Shown one piece after another: positions 1 to 7,446 of a stretch of DNA of 11,038 nucleotides. The stretch is taken from NCBI GenBank assembly GCA_017558165.1, contig JAFYWE010000061.1, forward strand, positions 1 through 11,038. The letters run 5' to 3'. The notes under the pieces are model-generated. The model did not search any database. It saw only the letters and a program-made list of their open reading frames with translations, and was not told where the DNA came from. Origin of the DNA: Bacteroidaceae bacterium. GTDB lineage: Bacteria > Bacteroidota > Bacteroidia > Bacteroidales > Bacteroidaceae. The position numbers and the translations under genes were made by a program. The number at the start of each line of letters is the position of its first letter. Positions within the stretch are counted from its first letter, which is position 1.

Positions 1-243
1 GGTGTGGAGTTTGACGAACTGCTTGATGACATCGAGTCTATCGTGTACTCTGGAACAAAACTTAACATAGACTACTTCCTCGAGGAGATCCTTGACGAGG
101 ACAATATGATTGAGATTTATGACTACTTCAAGAACTCCGATACCGACAATATCAACATCGCGATTGAGGAGCTCGGCGGTGAGTACAGCGAAGAGGAGAT
201 ACGTCTGGTGCGTATCAAGTTCATTTCAGAGATGGGTAATTGA
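1..243 (+). CDS. recQ: C-terminal end of a probable ATP-dependent DNA helicase RecQ (partial, 5' end outside window)
   Basis: The frame is open from base 1 and ends at TGA 241-243, giving about 80 residues of a protein whose start lies upstream. The GTG at base 4 is only an internal valine codon. The visible part is acidic and helical, with the stretch IVYSGTKLNIDYFLEEILDE followed by EEEIRLVRIKFISEM at the very end. From memory this matches the tail found after the HRDC domain of Bacteroidales RecQ helicases. The helicase motifs themselves are not in the window, so the name rests on recognising the tail and on the gene order I recall (recQ before guaB). RecQ unwinds DNA 3' to 5' in recombination and repair. 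The stop lies 32 bases before the guaB ATG with no clear terminator or promoter between, so read-through into guaB is likely. Confidence 0.65.
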   Translation, partial: GVEFDELLDDIESIVYSGTKLNIDYFLEEILDEDNMIEIYDYFKNSDTDNINIAIEELGGEYSEEEIRLVRIKFISEMGN

Positions 244-275
244 TAAAGATAAATAAAAAACTAAAATATAGTCTT

Positions 276-1757
276 ATGAACGATTTTATAAAAGAAAAGA
301 TTGTGATGGACGGCTTGACCTATGACGACGTGTTGCTTATTCCTGCATACTCTGAGGTGTTGCCTAAAGGGGTTTCTTTGAAAACCAAGTTCTCAAGAAA
401 TATCGAGCTGAACGTTCCGTTCGTGACAGCGGCTATGGATACTGTTACCGAGGCGAAGATGGCTATTGCCATTGCGCGCGAAGGCGGTATCGGTGTCATA
501 CACAAGAACATGTCAATCGAGGAGCAGGCGCACCAGGTTGCCATCGTAAAACGTGCCGAGAACGGTATGATCTATGATCCTATCACAATTCAGGCAAATT
601 CTAGCGTTCAGGATACTCTTGAGCTTATGGCTGAGTATCATATCGGCGGTATTCCTGTTGTTGACGACAGCAAGAAACTTGTGGGTATCGTTACCAACCG
701 TGACCTCCGTTTCGAGACCAATATGGCGCGTCCTATCTGTGAGATCATGACTCCTGCCGACAAGGTTGTCTACACTAACCAGAAAACCGACATGGAGGCT
801 GCGGCAACAATTCTCCGTGAGAACAAGATCGAGAAGTTGCCAGTTGTTGACAATGACGGCAAGCTGGTAGGTCTTATCACATATAAGGACATCACAAAGG
901 CAAAAGACAAGCCAATGGCTTGCAAGGACAGCAAGGGTCGTTTGCGTGTTGCTGCCGGTGTCGGTGTTACAGGTGACGCTATGGAGCGCATCAAGGCTCT
1001 TGTGGATGCTGGTGTGGATGCTGTCGTAATCGATACAGCCCATGGTCACTCTGCAGGTGTTGTGCAGAAATTGAAGGAGGCGAAGGCTCTGTTCCCGCAG
1101 ATTGATATCGTTGTAGGTAACGTGGCTACAGGCGAGGCTGCAAAGATGTTGGCCGACGCAGGTGCCGATGCTGTCAAGGTGGGTATCGGTCCCGGTTCAA
1201 TATGTACAACCCGTGTCGTTGCAGGTGTGGGTGTTCCACAGCTCTCTGCAGTATACGATGTTGCCAAGGCTCTTGAGGGTACAGGTGTGCCTTTGATTGC
1301 CGATGGTGGTCTCCGCTATTCGGGTGACGTCGTGAAGGCACTTGCTGCCGGCGGTTACTGTGTGATGATCGGTTCGCTTGTTGCCGGTACCGAGGAGTCT
1401 CCAGGTGATACAATCATCTTCAATGGCCGTAAGTTCAAGTCGTACCGCGGTATGGGTTCTCTTGAGGCTATGGAGAATGGTTCAAAGGACCGTTACTTCC
1501 AGGCTGATACTGCTGACAAGAAGAAACTCGCTCCAGAGGGTATCGCTGCACGTGTGCCATATAAGGGTACATTGTTCGAGGTTATCTACCAGCTTGTAGG
1601 TGGTCTGCGTTCAGGTATGGGTTATTGCGGTGCAAAGGATATCGAGTCTCTGCATAATGCAAAGTTTGTCCGTATTACAAATGCAGGCGTGCTTGAGAGC
1701 CATCCACACGATGTATCGATTACAAGCGAGGCTCCAAACTACAGCCGCCCTGAATAA
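276..1757 (+). CDS. guaB: Inosine-5'-monophosphate dehydrogenase (IMPDH)
   Basis: This enzyme oxidises IMP to XMP with NAD+, the committed cytoplasmic step of GMP synthesis. I use ATG 276, giving 493 residues and the N-terminus MNDFIKEKIVMDGLTYDDVL. A TTG at 240 in the same frame would overlap the recQ stop and add 12 lysine-rich residues unlike the family. The TIM barrel is split by two CBS domains (about residues 100-155 and 160-215). The catalytic loop GPGSICTTR carries the thioimidate-forming Cys310. Downstream come the IMP-binding ADGGLRYSGD and YRGMGS (390-395) segments, and the mobile flap has the catalytic pair Arg406-Tyr407 followed by ARVPYKG. All key residues are present and the length is normal. 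The next gene starts 17 bases after the stop, so guaB is probably cotranscribed with the envelope genes. No Shine-Dalgarno site is visible; the leader is A/T-rich, as is usual in Bacteroidota. Confidence 0.97.
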   Translation: MNDFIKEKIVMDGLTYDDVLLIPAYSEVLPKGVSLKTKFSRNIELNVPFVTAAMDTVTEAKMAIAIAREGGIGVIHKNMSIEEQAHQVAIVKRAENGMIYDPITIQANSSVQDTLELMAEYHIGGIPVVDDSKKLVGIVTNRDLRFETNMARPICEIMTPADKVVYTNQKTDMEAAATILRENKIEKLPVVDNDGKLVGLITYKDITKAKDKPMACKDSKGRLRVAAGVGVTGDAMERIKALVDAGVDAVVIDTAHGHSAGVVQKLKEAKALFPQIDIVVGNVATGEAAKMLADAGADAVKVGIGPGSICTTRVVAGVGVPQLSAVYDVAKALEGTGVPLIADGGLRYSGDVVKALAAGGYCVMIGSLVAGTEESPGDTIIFNGRKFKSYRGMGSLEAMENGSKDRYFQADTADKKKLAPEGIAARVPYKGTLFEVIYQLVGGLRSGMGYCGAKDIESLHNAKFVRITNAGVLESHPHDVSITSEAPNYSRPE

Positions 1758-1774
1758 TCAATGTTTAAAGAGTA

Positions 1775-3193
1775 ATGAAGAAATTGAAGAATATATTTCT
1801 CTCTTTGCTGTTATTATCGTCATCGGCACTGGCGCAGGTTTCTGACCCGGTGCTGATGACCGTAAACGGCAAGGAGGTAAGACGCTCGGAGTTCGAGTAT
1901 GCGTTCAACAAGAACAACAGCAATCTTGTTGAGGGTGGCCAGACAATTGAGGAGTATCTCCCTATGTATATTGACTTTAAGCTGAAGGTCGCTGAGGCTG
2001 AGGCTTTGGGTCTTGATACAATTGCATCGTTCAAGGATGAGTACAAGAGGGATCGTGCCCAGATGGCCGAGGATTACCTCATTGACCCAAACTTTGTGGA
2101 GAAGGAGGCTTACCGCATATATGCAAAGGACTCTGCCACAATAGGCAAGGATGGTTTCCTGAATCTGAGCCACATCGTTTTCGTGGTAAAGCAGAAGGAG
2201 GACAAGGCTGCCGTTGCACTTGCAAAGGCAAGGATAGACTCTGTATATACAATGTTGCAGGCTGGCAAGACCTTTGAGGAGACTGCGAGAAAGTTCGGTA
2301 TCCCAGCTCGTGCGTTGGAGCCGTTCGAGATAATTCGAGGACAGGCTTATCCCGAGTTCGAGGCTGCGGCTTTTGCGCTTGCTGACGGTGAGTATTCAAA
2401 GCCTTTTGAGTCTCCTGCAGGTTTCCATGTGGTAAGACGTCTGTCTACACGTCCATTCGGCTCATTCGAGGAGTATAAGCCTGCCATCATGAACATGCTT
2501 GAGCAGCAGAATATACGTGAGAGGGCGCGCCAGATAAGAGGACAGCAGCTTGCCGAGGAGTTCGGTGGTGGCTTGACTCCATCACAGGCGCTGGCGCTTG
2601 AGGACAGTTTGCTCGAGAGCAAGTATCCCGAGTTCGGCAATCTCATGCGTGAGTATTATGATGGTTTGCTTTTCTTCGAGGTCTCTACCCAGGAGGTTTG
2701 GAACAAGGCGCAGAGTGATGTTGCCGGCATAGAGAAGTTCTTCAAGAAAAACAAGAAAAAATACAAGTTCGAGACTCCACGTTTCCGTGGTGCTGTCATT
2801 CAGGCAACTACACAGCAGAATATTGACAATATCAAGTCTATGGTTGCCGGTAAGAGTGTCAGCGAGTACAAGAGCGTCATTGATGCCAATCTTCCTAAGG
2901 ATTCTATGAAGAATGTCCGTGTCGAGATAGGTGTCTTTGCTGTAGGCGACAATGCCTGGGTAGACAAGCTCGCGTTCGGACAGGGTGATGGCGGAAAGCT
3001 CCGCAAGGGGTTCACCGTCGTTGAACTTGAAGGCCGTATAATCAAGGCACCCGAATCATATCTTGATGTCAAGGGAGTGGTTACGAATGATTATCAGAAG
3101 TATCTTGAGGAGCAATGGGTGAAGTCTCTCCGCAAGAAATACAAGGTTAAGATTGATAAAGAGGTGCTAAAAACGGTTAATAACCACGATTAA
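1775..3193 (+). CDS. Periplasmic parvulin-type peptidylprolyl isomerase / SurA-PpiD-like chaperone
   Basis: The 472-residue product starts with a signal peptide (KKLK, a leucine-rich core, cleavage after SALA at residue 20). An N-terminal chaperone-like region follows (VLMTVNGKEVRRSEFEYAF, about 26-48). One parvulin (rotamase) domain spans about 131-234, recognised by LSHIVF, by PEFEAAAFALADGEYSKPF and by GFHVVRR. The usual serine/acid-rich loop with a double glycine in the middle of the domain is replaced by a short FGIPARALEPFEI segment, so isomerase activity may be weak. The remaining about 230 residues include a basic helical C-terminus and are less recognisable, possibly a degenerate second parvulin fold. 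Such proteins hold unfolded outer-membrane proteins in the periplasm. It lies 17 bases after guaB and starts a run of three related exported proteins. The ATG overlaps the stop of a four-codon reading frame (1761-1775), probably by chance. Confidence 0.88.
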   Translation: MKKLKNIFLSLLLLSSSALAQVSDPVLMTVNGKEVRRSEFEYAFNKNNSNLVEGGQTIEEYLPMYIDFKLKVAEAEALGLDTIASFKDEYKRDRAQMAEDYLIDPNFVEKEAYRIYAKDSATIGKDGFLNLSHIVFVVKQKEDKAAVALAKARIDSVYTMLQAGKTFEETARKFGIPARALEPFEIIRGQAYPEFEAAAFALADGEYSKPFESPAGFHVVRRLSTRPFGSFEEYKPAIMNMLEQQNIRERARQIRGQQLAEEFGGGLTPSQALALEDSLLESKYPEFGNLMREYYDGLLFFEVSTQEVWNKAQSDVAGIEKFFKKNKKKYKFETPRFRGAVIQATTQQNIDNIKSMVAGKSVSEYKSVIDANLPKDSMKNVRVEIGVFAVGDNAWVDKLAFGQGDGGKLRKGFTVVELEGRIIKAPESYLDVKGVVTNDYQKYLEEQWVKSLRKKYKVKIDKEVLKTVNNHD

Positions 3194-3208
3194 AGAGTTT
3201 TGATTCGC

Positions 3209-3216
3209 TATCTTTG
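3209..3216 (+). promoter_or_regulatory. Possible internal -7 box ahead of the PPIase-related lipoprotein gene
   Basis: TATCTTTG matches TAnnTTTG and lies in the only gap of more than 40 bases inside the guaB-mutL cluster (3194-3236). The only nearby TTTG (3199-3202) is far too close to serve as a -33 box. The motif would start transcription about 15-20 bases before ATG 3237. Since TAnnTTTG occurs by chance several times in 11 kb, position is the main support. Confidence 0.35.
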
Positions 3217-3236
3217 TATTACCAAATGGATTGCTG

Positions 3237-4130
3237 ATGTCTGAAAACGGAATAATCAAATATCTGTTATTGCTCGCTAGTATGCCACTGCTTGTGGCAT
3301 GTCATGGTGAGCAGCTTCCACAAGAGAACCGTCATTCTCTTGTGGATGTTGATGGTATGCATCTGTACAAAGATGAGGTAGACCTTGTGCTTGCTGCAAA
3401 TCCGCGTGCCGACAGTGCGGAGTTCGTGGATGAGTATATCGAGCGTTGGGCTACCGAACAACTCTTTTACAGTAAGGCCGCAGATAATGTTGCCTCAATG
3501 CCTGAGATAGAAAGTATGATAGAGAGCTATCGCAGGAGTCTCATCTTGAATATCTATCAGAGCAAGCTTGTCGAACAGCATCTGCAACCGACAATAAGCC
3601 AGGTAGAGGTCAATCGTTTTTATGAGGATAACAAGGCTCTTTTCGATGCTGACGAGTCTTTGTTCAAAGGATTGTTGCTCGTGCTTCCGGCAAAGGCTCC
3701 TAACCTGAACAAGGTGCGCAAATGGTGCGTGGACATGAATTCCGAGGCTCTGGAGGAGATAGAGACCTACAGTGCCGAGAATGCTTTGGTCTATGAGTAC
3801 CTGATGGACAGATGGTATCCGTTTACCGATGTAGTAAAGCATACGCCATTGACTGAGTTCCAATTGATGGAAAGGCTCTCGCGCAAGAAGACAATTGAGT
3901 TCAAGGAGGATGGCAAGGTCTATTTTGTATGTTCCGATACTATACTGCGTGAGGGTGATACGTTGCCGGTAGAACTTGTCTCGGCCGAGATAAACGAGTT
4001 GTTGCTTAACTCAAGAAGAGCCGATTTCATCAAAAGGAAAAAGAAGGATCTCCTTGAGGAGGCAAAGGCCAAGGGAATCATAAAATTCAATAACCAACAG
4101 AACGTTACGGATAATATAACAGAAAAGTAA
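3237..4130 (+). CDS. Putative SurA-N/PPIase-related lipoprotein without a visible parvulin domain
   Basis: I choose ATG 3237 (297 residues) over TTG 3231 because it gives a compact lipoprotein signal: a hydrophobic stretch from residue 7 ending in the lipobox LVAC with Cys22. The mature protein resembles the N-terminal part of SurA/PpiC chaperones: a short strand motif SLVDVDGMHLYKDEVDLVL, a helical region with many acidic residues (about 60-125), and TISQVEVNRFYEDNKALFDA, the linker that normally precedes a parvulin domain. What follows (about 140-260) lacks the parvulin signatures, with no HIL motif, no GG loop and no GFHI motif. A basic helix (RRADFIKRKKKDLLEEAKAKG) is near the C-terminus. 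It is probably a membrane-tethered periplasmic chaperone, with isomerase activity doubtful. The stop overlaps the next start (TAATG at 4128-4132), which suggests translational coupling with the SurA-like gene. Homologues are usually labelled peptidylprolyl isomerase by context. Confidence 0.75.
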   Translation: MSENGIIKYLLLLASMPLLVACHGEQLPQENRHSLVDVDGMHLYKDEVDLVLAANPRADSAEFVDEYIERWATEQLFYSKAADNVASMPEIESMIESYRRSLILNIYQSKLVEQHLQPTISQVEVNRFYEDNKALFDADESLFKGLLLVLPAKAPNLNKVRKWCVDMNSEALEEIETYSAENALVYEYLMDRWYPFTDVVKHTPLTEFQLMERLSRKKTIEFKEDGKVYFVCSDTILREGDTLPVELVSAEINELLLNSRRADFIKRKKKDLLEEAKAKGIIKFNNQQNVTDNITEK

Positions 4131-5500
4131 TGAACAGATATATACTTAGTTGTGCGTTTGCACTTTTGGCAATTCTGTCTTTCTGCAATGTCAGTGCACA
4201 GGATAATGTCATTGACCGCGTCGAGTGGGTTGTCGGCGATAAGGCCATATTGCGCTCTGATATCGAGGAGTCTATTCGCTATTGGCTCAGTACCGGCCGA
4301 AAGTTTGAAGGTGACCCTTATTGTGTGGTGGGTGAGGATCTTGCCATACAGCAACTTTTCCTGCATCAGGCGGCAATTGACAGTATCGAGGTCGATGAGA
4401 CGATGATCATGCGTAAGGTCGATGCCCAGATGGATTATGTTATCCAGCAGATTGGCTCAAAGGAGAAACTGGAAGAGTATTTTGACAAGAATTCTGCCGA
4501 GATCCGCGAGATGTACCGTGAGCAGCTCTATAATATGGAGATGATGGAGATGATGAAATCCAAGCTTGTGGGTGATATCAAGGTGTCTCCGTCGTTGGTA
4601 CGCCGTTATTATGAATCGTTGCCAAAGGATAGCCTGCCTTTTATTCAGGAGCAGGTAGAGGTGCAGATCATTACCATTGAACCAGAGATTACCGAGGAGG
4701 AGATTGAGCGTGTCAAGGGTGAGTTGCGTGATTATACCGAGCGTATCATGAGCGGCGAGACAAGTTTCTCGACAATGGCTCTTATGTATTCTGAGGATCC
4801 CGGATCGGCACGTCGTGGCGGTGAGCTGGATTTCATGGGACGTGGAGAGTTGGATCCGGCGTTCGCTACAGTCGCGTTCAACCTTACCGATCCTGGCAAG
4901 ATCTCCAAGATCGTGGAGTCGGAGTATGGTTTCCACATCATACAGCTCATGGAGAAACGCGGTGACAGGATAAAGGTGCGTCATATACTCCGTAAGCCTG
5001 AGCGTTCTGCTGACAATATCAAGAAGATGCTTTTGCGTCTTGATTCAATCTCTACTGATATCAAGGAAGGCAAATTCACCTTTGAGGAGGCTGCGGGTGC
5101 AATTTCTGACGATAAGGATACACGTAACAACTATGGTATCATGTATAACAGGAATACAGCATCGGCACAGTTCTCTTTCGAGGAGCTTCCGGCCGATGTG
5201 GCACGCGTTGTCGAGAACCTTGAGGTAGGTGAGCTGTCGCAGCCTTTTGCCTGGATCCTTGACAACGGCAAGACTGTGTGCGCAATAGCGAAGCTCAGGT
5301 CAAGGACCGAGGCTCATCTGGCTACCATAAATGATGACTATGAGACCCTCAGTATGATGTACAAGTCGGAACTCGGTAACCAGCGTCTGCAGGATTGGAT
5401 CAAGCAGAAACAGCAGAACACATATGTGAGAATCAATAGCGACAGCCGTAATTGCGAGTTCAAGTATCCTCATTGGGAGTTCTACGAGGAGACGAAATAA
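4130..5500 (+). CDS. surA: SurA-like periplasmic chaperone with two parvulin domains
   Basis: The 456-residue protein has a signal peptide with likely cleavage after VSA (residue 23). The SurA N-terminal chaperone domain (about 26-165) opens with the hallmark VIDRVEWVVGDKAILRSDIE. Parvulin domain 1 (about 176-284) is well conserved: YSEDPGSARRGGELDFM, LDPAFATVAFNL, and YGFHIIQLME. Parvulin domain 2 (about 290-398) begins with KVRHILRKPE and has SDDKDTRNNYG, but its end is divergent (WILDNGKTVCAIAKLR in place of a GFHI motif), so domain 1 is the likelier active isomerase. In enterobacteria SurA carries outer-membrane proteins, including LptD, from the Sec translocon to the BAM complex. The placement directly before an OstA-like gene fits that role. 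The start codon overlaps the upstream stop by one base. The call to the SurA family is firm; strict orthology with E. coli SurA is inferred. Confidence 0.9.
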   Translation: MNRYILSCAFALLAILSFCNVSAQDNVIDRVEWVVGDKAILRSDIEESIRYWLSTGRKFEGDPYCVVGEDLAIQQLFLHQAAIDSIEVDETMIMRKVDAQMDYVIQQIGSKEKLEEYFDKNSAEIREMYREQLYNMEMMEMMKSKLVGDIKVSPSLVRRYYESLPKDSLPFIQEQVEVQIITIEPEITEEEIERVKGELRDYTERIMSGETSFSTMALMYSEDPGSARRGGELDFMGRGELDPAFATVAFNLTDPGKISKIVESEYGFHIIQLMEKRGDRIKVRHILRKPERSADNIKKMLLRLDSISTDIKEGKFTFEEAAGAISDDKDTRNNYGIMYNRNTASAQFSFEELPADVARVVENLEVGELSQPFAWILDNGKTVCAIAKLRSRTEAHLATINDDYETLSMMYKSELGNQRLQDWIKQKQQNTYVRINSDSRNCEFKYPHWEFYEETK

Positions 5501-5512
5501 TAAGGTCATTAT

Positions 5513-7135
5513 ATGCGCAGGATTATCATTCTTTTGTCTTTCCTGTACTGTGCGGCCTTTGTATGTGCACAGGATGGTATGGATGCCGGTGGCTCTTCTG
5601 AGAAGAAGAGTTACATACATATGCTGCATACCAACGTCACACGCTTTGATGAGAAGGTCAACCCCGATGCGTGGATTCTTGTAGGTGATGTGCGGTTCCG
5701 TCGTGACAGCATGTATATGTACTGTGACAGTGCGCACTACTTCCAGAAGAGAAATGCATTCCAGGCATTCGGTAATGTCCGTATGGAACAGGGTGACACG
5801 TTGTTTCTTTATGGTGATTATCTTGATTTTGACGGTGATACCAATCTTGCGAGAGTACGTAACAATGTGCAGCTCATTGACAAGAACAGTGTACTTGAGA
5901 CTGACAGCCTTGACTTCGACCGCAACACCAATGTCGGTTACTTCTTTGATTATGGTGTGTTGTCGGACGATGAAAGTACTTTGAGCTCGTATTACGGTGA
6001 GTATAATGTCGATTCAAAGAATGCGCTGTTCCTTGATGATGTCAGTGTTGAGAATCCTCAGTTCCGTATGCTCGGTGATACATTACGCTATAACACCGTG
6101 AGCAAAGTCGCAGCGATCGTCGGTCCAACTAACATGTACAGCGGCTCCAGCGAGGTCTATTCCGAGCGAGGACGTTACAATATGGCTTCGCGTCAGGCCG
6201 TATTGCTTGATCGTTCGGTCCTTTACAATGGCAATAAGGACGTGACGGCCGATTCAATATTCTATGATATGCAGTCCGGCTACAGCGAGATGTTCGGCAA
6301 TATCATATACAAGGATCCCGTAGATCGCAATATGCTTACGGGTGAATATGCCTACCTTAACGAGATTGTTGACTCTGTCTATGTGACTGAGCGTGCTCTG
6401 GTAGTTGATTTCTCGCAGAGGGACTCGCTCTTCATGCATGCCGATACGATATGGGCAGTATCGCGTAACCTGCAGACGGATTCGCTCTACAGGTTGGTAA
6501 AAGCTTATAATAAGGTACGTGCATGGGGGCCGAGCATGCAGGCGGTGTGCGATTCGCTTGTATTCGATTCGCGCGATACCTGTATGACAATGTACAAGGA
6601 TCCTATTCTCTGGAATAATGATGTCCAGTTGTTGGGTGAAGAGGTCAGGATTTATATGGACAGTACTTCAATTGATTGGGTGCACATCATAAACCAGACT
6701 CTTTATGCCGAGCCTATGGACAGCTCCAACTATAATCAGATAAGCGGCAAGGAGATGAAGTTCTTCTTCGAAGAGAACAAGCTTGCTGAGATGCAGGTCA
6801 TAGGTAGCGTAAAGATAGTGTTTTTTCCGTTGGATGAGGACAGTACATTCGTGGGTATGAATACAACATCGGCCGGGCGTGCCACTGCATATGTCAAGGA
6901 TGGGCAGGTGGAAAGCGTCGTGGTCCCGAAGGAGTCCAGCGGTGTCTTCTACCCGATGAGCCAGCGCCCGCCCGAAGCATGTTATCTTGATAATTTCTCA
7001 TGGTTTGACTATGTGCGTCCGACCAGTAAGGAAGATGTGTTTGTGTGGAGAGGTAAGGATGCAGACAAGAGACTGAAGGTTGTAAAGAGGGAGAGCGTGC
7101 CTTTGCCGACGCTCGACCGTTTCAGAAAGGAGTAG
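5513..7135 (+). CDS. OstA/LptA-like periplasmic protein (OstA_2 type), likely lipopolysaccharide transport
   Basis: The 540-residue protein has a signal peptide (RRIIILLSFLYCAAF, cleavage after VCA at residue 19). From about residue 55 to 330 it is a series of short beta-strand repeats of the LptA/OstA jelly-roll kind: GDVRFRRDSMYMYCDSAHYF, then GNVRMEQGDTLFLYGDYLDF, VQLIDKNSVLETDSLDF and GDTLRYN. Such repeats (strand, polar turn, D-S or G-D-T, strand) build the V-shaped groove that carries lipid A across the periplasm. It is much longer than E. coli LptA (about 185 residues) and lacks an obvious LptD outer-membrane barrel, so it fits the longer OstA_2 proteins of Bacteroidota. The C-terminal 200 residues are still beta-rich but less repetitive. 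It lies 12 bases after the SurA-like gene and 4 bases before the next, so it is in the same operon. Participation in lipopolysaccharide bridge formation is inferred from the fold and neighbours. Confidence 0.85.
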   Translation: MRRIIILLSFLYCAAFVCAQDGMDAGGSSEKKSYIHMLHTNVTRFDEKVNPDAWILVGDVRFRRDSMYMYCDSAHYFQKRNAFQAFGNVRMEQGDTLFLYGDYLDFDGDTNLARVRNNVQLIDKNSVLETDSLDFDRNTNVGYFFDYGVLSDDESTLSSYYGEYNVDSKNALFLDDVSVENPQFRMLGDTLRYNTVSKVAAIVGPTNMYSGSSEVYSERGRYNMASRQAVLLDRSVLYNGNKDVTADSIFYDMQSGYSEMFGNIIYKDPVDRNMLTGEYAYLNEIVDSVYVTERALVVDFSQRDSLFMHADTIWAVSRNLQTDSLYRLVKAYNKVRAWGPSMQAVCDSLVFDSRDTCMTMYKDPILWNNDVQLLGEEVRIYMDSTSIDWVHIINQTLYAEPMDSSNYNQISGKEMKFFFEENKLAEMQVIGSVKIVFFPLDEDSTFVGMNTTSAGRATAYVKDGQVESVVVPKESSGVFYPMSQRPPEACYLDNFSWFDYVRPTSKEDVFVWRGKDADKRLKVVKRESVPLPTLDRFRKE

Positions 7136-7139
7136 TAGA

Positions 7140-7436
7140 ATGGGTTATTTCAAGCAAAAGGAACCTCGCCGGTTCGATCATAAATATATTTTTGTCGATG
7201 AACGTAAGGAGAAACTCAACAAGATCGTCGAGAATGCCAAACGCGATCTGGGAATGTTGCCTCCGAGTGAGGAGTCTTATCGTGACCGCATAAAAGGTGC
7301 TTTTACGAACAGCGACTCGCATCTTTCGCGTCGCAAGGAGAATGGGCAGCGCCTGTCATCCCGTGCTGTTCTTGTAGCGTTCTTCATCTGTCTGTTCGTG
7401 TTGTTCTATCTACTTAAAAATATCTGGCAATTATAG
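7140..7436 (+). CDS. Small protein with a single C-terminal membrane segment, function unknown
   Basis: The 98-residue protein has a highly charged N-terminal part: KQKEPRRFDHKYIFVDERKE at about 5-24, then a predicted helix KLNKIVENAKRDLG and a basic stretch SRRKENGQRLSSR at 63-75. It ends in one hydrophobic segment (about 76-93, VLVAFFICLFVLFYLL) followed by KNIWQL. There is no signal peptide, so it should be tail-anchored in the inner membrane with the basic N-terminus in the cytoplasm. I do not recognise a domain of known function. Small proteins of similar layout beside mutL are, to my recollection, seen in other Bacteroidota, sometimes with doubtful names such as riboflavin synthase subunit beta; no riboflavin synthase motif is visible here. 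It starts 4 bases after ostA and ends 10 bases before mutL. AAAGGAG at 7126-7132, seven bases before the ATG, looks like a Shine-Dalgarno site, unusual for this phylum. Confidence 0.85.
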   Translation: MGYFKQKEPRRFDHKYIFVDERKEKLNKIVENAKRDLGMLPPSEESYRDRIKGAFTNSDSHLSRRKENGQRLSSRAVLVAFFICLFVLFYLLKNIWQL

Positions 7437-7446
7437 TTAGTGTAAA

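Noticed and set aside
240..275. Upstream TTG start for guaB
   Set aside because: It overlaps the recQ stop and adds a lysine-rich extension not found in IMPDH. ATG 276 gives the family N-terminus.
513..1049. 178-codon reading frame on the - strand inside guaB
   Set aside because: It lies wholly antisense to a well-conserved gene, and its protein has no recognisable domain. It is a by-product of guaB codon use.
3231..3236. Upstream TTG start for the lipoprotein gene
   Set aside because: ATG 3237 two codons later gives a standard lipoprotein signal; the TTG adds only two residues and is a rarer start.
4457..4984. 175-codon reading frame on the - strand inside the SurA-like gene
   Set aside because: It is antisense to clear parvulin coding sequence. 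The leucine/histidine-rich product is typical of a shadow frame.
7187..7194. TATTTTTG, a match to the -7 promoter box, inside the small membrane protein gene
   Set aside because: It lies within coding sequence with no TTTG at the -33 distance. The motif is expected by chance a few times in this length.
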